Below, one piece after another: positions 1 through 5,421 of a stretch of 6,473 bases of DNA (its first letter is position 1; every line of letters starts with the position of its first letter). The notes beneath the pieces were generated by a model, which worked only from the letters and a program-made list of their open reading frames with translations, was not told the DNA's origin and searched no databases. Origin of the DNA: Actinomycetota bacterium (GTDB lineage Bacteria; Actinomycetota; Thermoleophilia; Gaiellales; Gaiellaceae). The translations under genes and the position numbers were made by a program. The stretch is from contig JAFAIV010000271.1 of assembly GCA_019236545.1 (NCBI GenBank), forward strand, positions 1-6,473, in the 5' to 3' direction.

Positions 1-1059
1 GAGCTGAACGCCGCGACCTCGCGCGAGCACACCGTCCTCTACGCGCGCATCCCCGACCGGCACCTGGAGACCGCGCTGCAGGTGATGACGGACATGGTCT
101 ACGCCCCGGCGTTCGTCGAGGTCGACCAGGAGCGGGAGGTCGTCCTCGAGGAGATCGCGATGTACGAGGACACGCCGCAGGAGCAGGTCCACGACCTCTT
201 CTCCGAAGCCGTCTTCGAGGCGCACCCGCTCGGGCGGCCGGTGATCGGCACCGCCGAGGTCATCTCGACCGTCAGCCGCCGCGCGCTCGCGTCGTACCAC
301 CGGAGCGCGTACACGCCCGGGAACATCGTCTTCGCCGCAGCCGGCAACGTCGCGCACGACCGGCTCGTCACGCTCCTCCAGCGCTGCGAGCGCCGCAGCG
401 GCGCCGCCACCCGCGGTACGCCCACCGTCCACCGCCCGCTCACGCGCCTCCCGGCCCCGAGCGTCCGCTTCCAGCGGAAGGAGACGGAGCAGTACCACGT
501 CTGCCTCGGCGCGACCGGCATCTCGCGCTCCGACCGGCGGCGCTTCGCGATGTCGCTGCTCGACGGGATCCTGGGCGGCTCGGCGTCGTCGCGGCTGTTC
601 CAGGAGATCCGCGAGAAGCGCGGCATGGCGTACTCGGTCTACAGCTTCGTGTCGCAGTACACGGACACCGGCCTCGTCGGCGTCTACGTCGGCACGCGCG
701 AGGAGAACCTCGCCTCCTGCGTCGAGATCACCGTCGAGCAGATCGGCGAGATCGCGGCCGGGCGGCTGAAGAAGGGCGAGCTCGAGCGTGCGAAGGAGAA
801 CCTCAAGGGGCGGATCCTGCTCTCGCTCGAGTCGACGGCGAACCGGATGAGCCGGCTCGGCAAGTCGCTGATCACGGACACCGAGTTGCTGACGCTGGAG
901 CGCGTGATGGCGGAGATCGACGCGGTCGACCGGCAGGAGCTGGCCGACCTCGCGGGCGAGCTGCTCGCGCCGGAGCGGCTCGCCGCGGCCGGCGTCGGCG
1001 CGGACGAGAGCGTCTTCCGCCGCGCCGTCGGGCAGGCGAACGAGCGCATGGCGGCCTGA
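1..1059 (+). CDS. M16 family zinc metallopeptidase, C-terminal part (5' end outside window)
   Basis: The frame is open from base 1, so the gene starts upstream; 352 codons and the TGA stop are visible. The first residues (ELNAATSREHTVLYAR) match the conserved segment that follows the HxxEH zinc motif in M16B peptidases. Roughly 70 N-terminal residues, including HxxEH, are therefore missing, and full length would be about 420, normal for the family. Visible residues 46-52 (REVVLEEI) carry the distal zinc-ligand glutamate (E50 or E51). Around residues 192-213 the second M16 domain shows the hallmark GGSASSRLFQEIREKRGMAY. Family members are clamshell peptidases that degrade or process peptides in the cytoplasm or cell envelope; the substrate cannot be told here. 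The stop overlaps the dapB start by one base (TGATG), indicating co-transcription. In many actinobacteria this gene lies between pnp and dapB, so pnp is a likely upstream neighbour (inference). Confidence 0.93.
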   Translation, partial: ELNAATSREHTVLYARIPDRHLETALQVMTDMVYAPAFVEVDQEREVVLEEIAMYEDTPQEQVHDLFSEAVFEAHPLGRPVIGTAEVISTVSRRALASYHRSAYTPGNIVFAAAGNVAHDRLVTLLQRCERRSGAATRGTPTVHRPLTRLPAPSVRFQRKETEQYHVCLGATGISRSDRRRFAMSLLDGILGGSASSRLFQEIREKRGMAYSVYSFVSQYTDTGLVGVYVGTREENLASCVEITVEQIGEIAAGRLKKGELERAKENLKGRILLSLESTANRMSRLGKSLITDTELLTLERVMAEIDAVDRQELADLAGELLAPERLAAAGVGADESVFRRAVGQANERMAA

Positions 1060-1688
1060 TGAGGGTCGCGCTGTTCGGCGCGGACGGGAAGGTGGGCGCC
1101 GCGCTCCGGCCCGTGCTCGAGGGCGCCGGCCATGAGGTGCACGGGATCGAGATCGGCGACCCTGCCGAGATCGCAGGCCTGGACGCAGCGGTCGACTTCA
1201 CGACGCCGGACGCCGCGCCCGGGAACGTCCGCGCCGCGCTCGAGCAGGGCGTCTCCTGCGTCGTCGGCACGACCGGCTGGGACCCGGCGCCGCTCGGGAC
1301 GCTCGCCGAGGAGCGCGGCCTGCGCCTCTTCGTCGCGCCGAACTTCGCGATCGGGGCGGTCCTGATGATGCGGTTCGCCGCCGAGGCGGCGCGCTGGATG
1401 CCGCACGCGGAGATCGTCGAGCTGCACGCAGACACGAAGAAGGACGCGCCGTCGGGTACGGCCAAGGCGACGGCGGCGCTGATGGGAGGCGACCCGCCGA
1501 TCCACTCCGTGCGGCTTCCGGGCCTCGTCGCGCACCAGGAGGTGATCCTCGGCGGCCAGGGGCAGACGCTGACGATCCGCCACGACACGACCGCCCGCGA
1601 CGCGTTCGCGCCCGGCGTCCTGCTCGCGCTCGAGAAGCTCGGCGAGCTCCCGACCGGCCTGACCGTGGGCCTCGAGGCGCTGCTGTGA
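1059..1688 (+). CDS. dapB: 4-hydroxy-tetrahydrodipicolinate reductase (DapB)
   Basis: DapB reduces the DapA product to tetrahydrodipicolinate with NAD(P)H in the cytoplasm, in the diaminopimelate/lysine pathway. The 209-residue protein opens with a Rossmann motif FGADGKVG (residues 6-13) and an acidic residue (E31) at the end of the second strand. It continues with VDFTTPD (45-51), CVVGTTGW (67-74) and APNFAIG (93-99). The active-site block is ELHADTKKDAPSGTA (121-135): H123 and K127 align with the catalytic pair H159/K163 of the E. coli enzyme. The C-terminal part has HSVRLPGLVAHQEVILGG and RHD..ARDAFAPGVLLAL, typical of the short actinobacterial form. It is shorter than the usual 245-270 residues because the region between SGTA and HSVRL is compact. 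The second histidine of the usual HH pair is alanine (A124). The ATG overlaps the M16 stop by one base, with no clear Shine-Dalgarno, so reinitiation is likely. No dapA is in the window. Confidence 0.95.
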   Translation: MRVALFGADGKVGAALRPVLEGAGHEVHGIEIGDPAEIAGLDAAVDFTTPDAAPGNVRAALEQGVSCVVGTTGWDPAPLGTLAEERGLRLFVAPNFAIGAVLMMRFAAEAARWMPHAEIVELHADTKKDAPSGTAKATAALMGGDPPIHSVRLPGLVAHQEVILGGQGQTLTIRHDTTARDAFAPGVLLALEKLGELPTGLTVGLEALL

Positions 1689-2065
1689 GGCTCGACACGG
1701 CGGCGCCGGTGCTGCTCTCGTCGGACCTCGCGCGAACAGCCGCCTGGTACGAGACGATGCTCGGCTTCGAGACCGAGCTCTACGGCAAGCCGCCGAACTT
1801 CGGCATCGCCCGCCGCGACGACGCCCGGATCATGTTCGCGCTGACCGACCGCGCGGCCGTGATCGTCCCGAACTGGCGGATCGTGGACACGATCTGGAAC
1901 GCGTACGTGCTCGTCGACGACGTCGACGCGTACTACGAGGAGGTACGCCGCCGCGGCGTCGTCCCGGAGCACCGCCTCGAGGACGCGCCGTGGGGGATGC
2001 GCGAGTTCGGCGTCCGCGACCCGGACGGCTACGACATCGCATTCGGCCAGCCGCTCGGCCTCTGA
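1685..2065 (+). CDS. VOC-fold (glyoxalase/bleomycin-resistance-like) protein
   Basis: This 126-residue protein is the usual size for a single-chain vicinal-oxygen-chelate protein with two babbab modules. Module one is seen in APVLLSSDLARTAAWYETMLGFE (residues 7-29), and module two in WNAYVLVDDVDAYYEEVRRRG (71-91) followed by FGVRDPDGYDIAFGQ (108-122), the family's C-terminal signature. The expected metal-ligand positions do not show a clear His/Glu set: the last strand ends in FGQ where metal-dependent enzymes carry Glu. A metal-free binding or resistance-type role is therefore as likely as an enzymatic one. The GTG start overlaps the dapB stop by four bases (GTGA), and a GAGG at 1674-1677 sits seven bases upstream, which supports this start; the next in-frame ATG would remove the first strand. 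Substrate and role are unknown. It looks like the last gene of the M16-dapB unit. Confidence 0.85.
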   Translation: MRLDTAAPVLLSSDLARTAAWYETMLGFETELYGKPPNFGIARRDDARIMFALTDRAAVIVPNWRIVDTIWNAYVLVDDVDAYYEEVRRRGVVPEHRLEDAPWGMREFGVRDPDGYDIAFGQPLGL

Positions 2066-2132
2066 CGCCGGTTCATTAACAGGGCGTTACGACCTGTCCC
2101 AGACCGTCTCCGGTCCGGAATAGTCCACCGCG
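2066..2132 (+). promoter_or_regulatory. Intergenic gap, candidate promoter region for the ABC importer operon
   Basis: This 67-base gap is the longest non-coding stretch in the window and contains its most AT-rich patch (TTCATTAAC, 2072-2080). A weak -10-like AATAGT lies at 2119-2124, about eight bases before the ATG, which would fit a leaderless transcript. No convincing -35 box was found at the right distance. A short inverted repeat (GACCG 2102-2106, TCTC loop, CGGTC 2111-2115) could form a 5-bp hairpin, but no T-run follows, so it is not a normal rho-independent terminator. A regulatory role is inferred mainly from position. Confidence 0.3.
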
Positions 2133-3083
2133 ATGGCGACGCAGGCCGCCGAGCTCGTCTTCGACGAGGCGACGAAGCAGTACCCGGACCGCCCGGAGCC
2201 CGCCGTCGACCGCCTCTCGCTCACCGTGCCCGCGGGGGAGATCTGCGTGCTCGTCGGCCCCTCCGGCGGCGGCAAGACGACGGCGCTGAAGCTCGTCAAC
2301 CGGCTGATCCCGCTCACGAGCGGCGACATCCGCATCGACGGCCGCAGCATCAACGACCAGGACGTCACCGAGCTCCGCCGCTCGATCGGCTACGTCATCC
2401 AGCAGGTCGGCCTTTTCCCGCACATGACGGTGGAGGCGAACATCGGCACCGTGCCGCGCCTGTACGGCCGCTCGCGCCAGTGGATCCGCGAGCGGACGGC
2501 GGAGCTGCTCGAGCTCGTCGGGCTCGACCCGTCGTACGCGAAGCGCTACCCGGCGCAGCTCTCCGGCGGCCAGCGGCAGCGCGTCGGCCTCGCGCGCGCG
2601 CTCGCCGCCAACCCGCCGCTGATGCTGATGGACGAGCCGTACAGCGCGATCGACCCGATCGTGCGCGCCCGCCTCCAGGACGAGTTCCTCCGCCTGCAGC
2701 GCGAGCTGCGCAAGACCGTCCTCTTCGTCACGCACGACATCGACGAGGCGATCAAGGTCGGCGACCGGATCGCGATCCTCCGCGAGGGCGGCCGCCTCGC
2801 GCAATACGACACCCCGGAGAACATCCTCCTCAAGCCGGCCGACGAGTTCGTGGCGCAGTTCGTCGGCGCCGACCGCGCGCTCAAGGCGCTCTCGCTGCGG
2901 ACGCTGGGCCAGATCTCGCTGCGGCCGGGGACGTGGCTCGACGGGCTGCCGCAGATCGACGCCTCGACGAACCTCCGAGACGCGCTCGGCTTCCTGCTCG
3001 CCGGCGGGAGCGACCGTGCGATCGTCGTGGACGACGACGGCAACCCGCTCGGCACCGTCACGCCGGAGGACATCGTCCGGTGA
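2133..3083 (+). CDS. QAT-family (ProV/OpuCA-like) ABC importer ATP-binding subunit with C-terminal CBS domain
   Basis: This is the cytoplasmic ATPase that powers uptake of a quaternary-amine-type compound. In the 316 residues, Walker A is GPSGGGKTT (42-50), the Q-loop is at Q90-Q91, the signature is LSGGQRQR (143-150), Walker B is LMLMDEP (163-169) with D-loop SAIDP, and the switch histidine is H201 in VTHDIDEA. Sequence and spacing match ProV/OpuCA, the glycine betaine/carnitine/choline group. Residues about 260-316 form one CBS-like unit ending in AIVVDDDGNPLGTVTPEDIVR; B. subtilis OpuCA has two, so the regulatory module is reduced. In OpuA/OpuC systems CBS pairs are linked to ionic-strength or cyclic-di-AMP sensing. 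An in-frame TAG at 2121 rules out a longer N-terminus, and ATG 2133 is the first start, though no Shine-Dalgarno precedes it. The stop overlaps the permease start by four bases. The ligand cannot be read from this subunit. Confidence 0.93.
   Translation: MATQAAELVFDEATKQYPDRPEPAVDRLSLTVPAGEICVLVGPSGGGKTTALKLVNRLIPLTSGDIRIDGRSINDQDVTELRRSIGYVIQQVGLFPHMTVEANIGTVPRLYGRSRQWIRERTAELLELVGLDPSYAKRYPAQLSGGQRQRVGLARALAANPPLMLMDEPYSAIDPIVRARLQDEFLRLQRELRKTVLFVTHDIDEAIKVGDRIAILREGGRLAQYDTPENILLKPADEFVAQFVGADRALKALSLRTLGQISLRPGTWLDGLPQIDASTNLRDALGFLLAGGSDRAIVVDDDGNPLGTVTPEDIVR
3065..3070 (+). promoter_or_regulatory. Ribosome-binding site for permease 1
   Basis: GGAGGA lies nine bases before GTG 3080, inside the last codons of the ATPase gene. 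It favours GTG 3080 over the second in-frame GTG at 3110, which has only GC-rich sequence without a clear Shine-Dalgarno in front of it. Confidence 0.7.
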
Positions 3084-3117
3084 TCCCCGTCCTCGGCGGC
3101 AGCGGCCCGGTGATCCC
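3077..3117 (+). repeat. Short direct repeat carrying two candidate GTG starts
   Basis: CCGGTGATCCC occurs at 3077-3087 and again at 3107-3117, exactly 30 bases apart and in the same frame. Both copies contain a GTG that could start permease 1, and both encode VIP. The intervening DNA encodes VLGGSGP-type residues. This may be a small in-frame duplication that lengthened the N-terminus by ten codons, or chance in GC-rich DNA. Confidence 0.5.
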
Positions 3118-3796
3118 GAGCTTCGGCTCCGGGAGCTCGTGCGAGCAGAACAACGGCTGGTGGTGCACGGACTGGCTGCGCGAGCACTGGGGCGACACGC
3201 TCCAGCCGGCGCTCGTCCAGCACATCGAGCTCGTCGCAATCGCGATCGCGGCCGGGTTCCTGATCGCCTCCGTGCTCGCGATCGCGGGGTTCCGCTACCG
3301 GCTGCTGGACGTCCCGGTCGGCGGCTTCGCGGACTTCCTCTACACGATCCCGAGCATCGCGCTCTTCCAGCTTCTCGTCCCGTTCACGGGGCTGACCGTG
3401 CTCACGGTGGAGATCGCTCTGACCTCGTACACGCTCTTCGTCCTCTACCGGAACATGGTCGCGGGCCTTCGCGGCGTGCCCGAGGACGCGCTCGAGGCAG
3501 CGCGGGGGATGGGCCTGACGCGCGTGCAGACGTTCTTCCGCGTCGAGTTGCCGCTCGCCTCGCCCGCGGTGCTCGCCGGCCTGCGCATCGCGACCGTCTC
3601 GACGGTCTCGATCGCGACCGTGGCGGCGTTCGTCGTCCCTAAGGGCCTCGGCGAGCCGATCTTCATCGGGCTCGACCAGAACCTGTTCAAGACCGAGATC
3701 CTCGCCGCGGGCGGCCTGGCGATCCTCCTCGCGCTCGCCGCCGACGTCGCGCTCGCGTGGTTCGCGCGGGCCGTCACGCCGTGGAGCCGCGCATGA
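3080..3796 (+). CDS. QAT-family (ProW/OpuCB-like) ABC importer permease subunit 1
   Basis: This integral membrane subunit has 238 residues. After a hydrophilic N-terminus of about 48 residues there are hydrophobic segments at roughly 50-70, 88-127 (probably two helices), 160-187 and 206-230. The EAA coupling motif EAARGMGLTRVQTFF (139-153), which contacts the ATPase, lies before the fourth segment group. YTIPSIALFQLL and FVVPKGLGEPIFIGL are typical of OpuCB/ProW permeases. The N-terminal extension contains CEQNNGWWC (C21, C29). If this part is outside the cell, as the family topology suggests, a disulfide is possible. GTG 3080 overlaps the ATPase stop (GTGA) and has a good Shine-Dalgarno. The alternative GTG 3110 would give VIPSFGSGSSC as N-terminus and remains possible. 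The same frame is open far upstream inside the ATPase gene, but that part is a composition artefact. The stop overlaps the next ATG by four bases. Confidence 0.92.
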   Translation: MIPVLGGSGPVIPSFGSGSSCEQNNGWWCTDWLREHWGDTLQPALVQHIELVAIAIAAGFLIASVLAIAGFRYRLLDVPVGGFADFLYTIPSIALFQLLVPFTGLTVLTVEIALTSYTLFVLYRNMVAGLRGVPEDALEAARGMGLTRVQTFFRVELPLASPAVLAGLRIATVSTVSIATVAAFVVPKGLGEPIFIGLDQNLFKTEILAAGGLAILLALAADVALAWFARAVTPWSRA

Positions 3797-4467
3797 GCGT
3801 CCTCGCCGACCAGTTCACCGCGCACACGTTCGTCGACGCGTTCCGCTTCATCGGCGACAACGCCTCGCTCATGCTCTCCAAGACCGGCCAGACCTGCGAG
3901 CTCGCGTTCGCGGCGCTCGGGATCGCGCTCGCGCTCGCGCTGCCGCTCGGCCTCTGGCTCGGGCACCGGCACCGCGGCCTCTTCCTCGCGCTCGGCGTCT
4001 CGACGCTCGGGCGCGCGCTGCCGATCATCGTCCTGATCGCGTTCGGCCTGACGGTCCTCGGCGTCGGCTTCTGGAACAACACGGCCGCGCTCGTCGTCCT
4101 CGGGATCCCGCCGATCCTCACGAACGCGTACTTCGCGGTCGACGGGGCGGACCGGGACGCGGTCGAGGCGGCGCGGGGGATGGGGCTGACCGAGCGACAG
4201 GTGCTGCTCCGGATCGAGCTCCCGCTCGGGCTGCCGCTGATCGTGGCGGGGGTCCGCATCTCCGCCGTCTTCGTCATCGCCAGCGCCACGATCGCCGCCA
4301 TCGCCGGCGGCGGGGGCCTCGGCGACATCATCGTCAACCAGGCGAGCTACGGCCTCGCCGGCGTCATCGCGGGTTCGCTCTGCGTCTCCGCGGTGGCGCT
4401 CCTGACCGCGCTCGCCCTGGGGCTCGTCCACCGCGCGGTCTCGCGTAGCACGACAGCAAGGGCATAG
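3793..4467 (+). CDS. QAT-family (ProZ/OpuCD-like) ABC importer permease subunit 2
   Basis: This is the second membrane subunit, 224 residues, expected to pair with permease 1 in a heterodimeric channel. Hydrophobic segments lie at about 37-57, 64-90, 97-115, 149-171 and 186-212. The EAA motif EAARGMGLTERQVLLRIELP (125-144) is nearly the same as in permease 1, and the DNA at 3492-3518 and 4163-4189 differs at two of 27 bases, so the two are paralogues. GIPPILTNAY and IAGGGGLGDIIVNQ are typical of OpuCD/YehW-type permeases. The ATG at 3793 overlaps the previous stop by four bases (ATGA) and has GGAG at 3783-3786, six bases upstream. A GTG at 3757 would add twelve polar residues from inside the neighbouring gene and is less likely. 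Two different permeases plus a separate binding protein resemble opuC and mycobacterial proXVWZ rather than opuA, where one permease is used. Confidence 0.92.
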   Translation: MSVLADQFTAHTFVDAFRFIGDNASLMLSKTGQTCELAFAALGIALALALPLGLWLGHRHRGLFLALGVSTLGRALPIIVLIAFGLTVLGVGFWNNTAALVVLGIPPILTNAYFAVDGADRDAVEAARGMGLTERQVLLRIELPLGLPLIVAGVRISAVFVIASATIAAIAGGGGLGDIIVNQASYGLAGVIAGSLCVSAVALLTALALGLVHRAVSRSTTARA

Positions 4468-4487
4468 GCTGCAAACAGGTTCCTACT

Positions 4488-4496
4488 GGGAGGAGG
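4488..4496 (+). promoter_or_regulatory. Strong ribosome-binding site for the substrate-binding protein
   Basis: GGGAGGAGG ends four bases before ATG 4501 and offers overlapping Shine-Dalgarno registers. It is the strongest site in the window and sits in a 33-base gap, whereas the other importer genes overlap or lack a good site. This fits the need for excess binding protein over the membrane complex. Confidence 0.75.
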
Positions 4497-4500
4497 AAGG

Positions 4501-5421
4501 ATGTTCCGCAAGCACACGCGTCGCGCGGCGAAGGCCGCCTTCGCGATCTCGTTGGGGGTCGCGCTTCTCATCGGCCTTACCGCCGGCAGCGGCCTCGCGG
4601 CCGCGAAGGCGAAGCCGACGGTCGTCGTCGGCACGAAGAACTTCACCGAGGAGTACATCCTGGGCCAGCTGTACGGCCAGGCGCTCGCGGCGAAGGGCTA
4701 CACCGTCAAGTACGCGGGCAGCATCGGCAGCTCCGAGCTCGCCGACACCGCGATCACGAGCGGCAAGATCAACTTCTATCCCGAGTACACGGGGGTTCTC
4801 GCGCTCGACATCGCGAAGCTGAAGAACGCCCCGAAGTCGGCCTCCGCGACGTACGCGGCGGCGAAGACGTTCGAGGAGACGCGCAAGCTGACCCTCCTCG
4901 CCGCGACGCCGTTCTACGACACCGACACCGTCACCGTGCTGAAGACCACGGCCGACAAGTACGGGCTGAAGGCGATCGGCGACCTGAAGAAGGTGCCGAG
5001 CTTCTCGTACGCCGGCTTCCCGGAGTGCGCCACCCGCGCGACCTGCCTGCTGGGCCTCAAGAACACATACGGGCTGAAGCAGACGAAGTTCGTGCCGCTG
5101 GCGAGCGTGAGCGTCTACACGCTGCTCGACCAGGGCAAGGTCACCGGCGGTGACGGCTTCTCGACCGACCCGGAGCAGGCGAGCGGCAAGTACGTCGCCC
5201 TCGCCGACACCAAGCACATCTTCGGGTTCCAGAACGTCGCCCCGGTGCTGACCCAGGAGCTGGCGCAGGCGGGCGGCTCCGACCTCGCGTCGGTCGTCAA
5301 CGCGGTCTCGTCGAAGCTGACGCTGGCCGCGATGCAGGCGATGAACAAGGCCGTCGCCGTCGACAAGAAGACGCCGCAGGCCGTCGCCGCCGCCTTCCTC
5401 AAGGCGAACGGGCTCGGCTAG
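4501..5421 (+). CDS. QAT-family (OpuAC/OpuCC/YehZ-like) ABC importer substrate-binding protein
   Basis: This extracytoplasmic protein captures the ligand and delivers it to the two permeases. Of 306 residues, the first 37 or so are a Sec-type signal: basic MFRKHTRRAAK, a hydrophobic core at about 12-27, and a small-residue region GLAAAKAKP with likely AxA cleavage near 33-37. There is no cysteine in this region, hence no lipobox, which is unusual for a monoderm importer. The mature part begins with VVVGTKNFTEEYILGQLYGQ (41-60), then GSSELADTAITSG (76-88) and YPEYTG (93-98), the classic marks of the OpuAC fold (PF04069). The later DGFSTDP is where this family often has DxYsTD. C176 and C182 (ECATRATC) are close enough for a disulfide. 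The ligand-cage aromatics cannot be assigned without a structure alignment. Betaine, choline, carnitine or ergothioneine-like ligands are possible. The stop codon directly abuts the next gene. Confidence 0.93.
   Translation: MFRKHTRRAAKAAFAISLGVALLIGLTAGSGLAAAKAKPTVVVGTKNFTEEYILGQLYGQALAAKGYTVKYAGSIGSSELADTAITSGKINFYPEYTGVLALDIAKLKNAPKSASATYAAAKTFEETRKLTLLAATPFYDTDTVTVLKTTADKYGLKAIGDLKKVPSFSYAGFPECATRATCLLGLKNTYGLKQTKFVPLASVSVYTLLDQGKVTGGDGFSTDPEQASGKYVALADTKHIFGFQNVAPVLTQELAQAGGSDLASVVNAVSSKLTLAAMQAMNKAVAVDKKTPQAVAAAFLKANGLG

Noticed and set aside
872..1972. Long - strand open frames across M16, dapB and the VOC gene
   Set aside because: No start context or domain is seen, the composition is biased, and three well-supported genes lie on the other strand.
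2102..2115. A possible terminator hairpin after the VOC gene
   Set aside because: The stem is only five base pairs and is not followed by a T-run; GC-rich DNA gives such stems often.
2480..3079. The + strand open frame that extends permease 1 upstream by 200 codons
   Set aside because: The extra part is Arg/Ala/Pro-rich and lies out of frame inside the ATPase gene. The permease motif content begins only after 3080, where a GTG with a good Shine-Dalgarno is found.
2076..3239. A 387-codon open frame on the - strand over the ATPase gene
   Set aside because: It is low-complexity (Arg/Ala/Asp/Glu-rich), has no domain, and lies wholly opposite a well-supported ATPase gene.
3900..3960. A simple-repeat-like run of GCGCTCGC units
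   Set aside because: It encodes an Ala/Leu-rich membrane helix of permease 2 in biased codons; no independent repeat is needed to explain it.
3492..4189. A near-identical 27-base sequence at 3492-3518 and 4163-4189
   Set aside because: As a repeat element it is explained by the shared EAA coupling motif of two paralogous permeases with the same codon preference.
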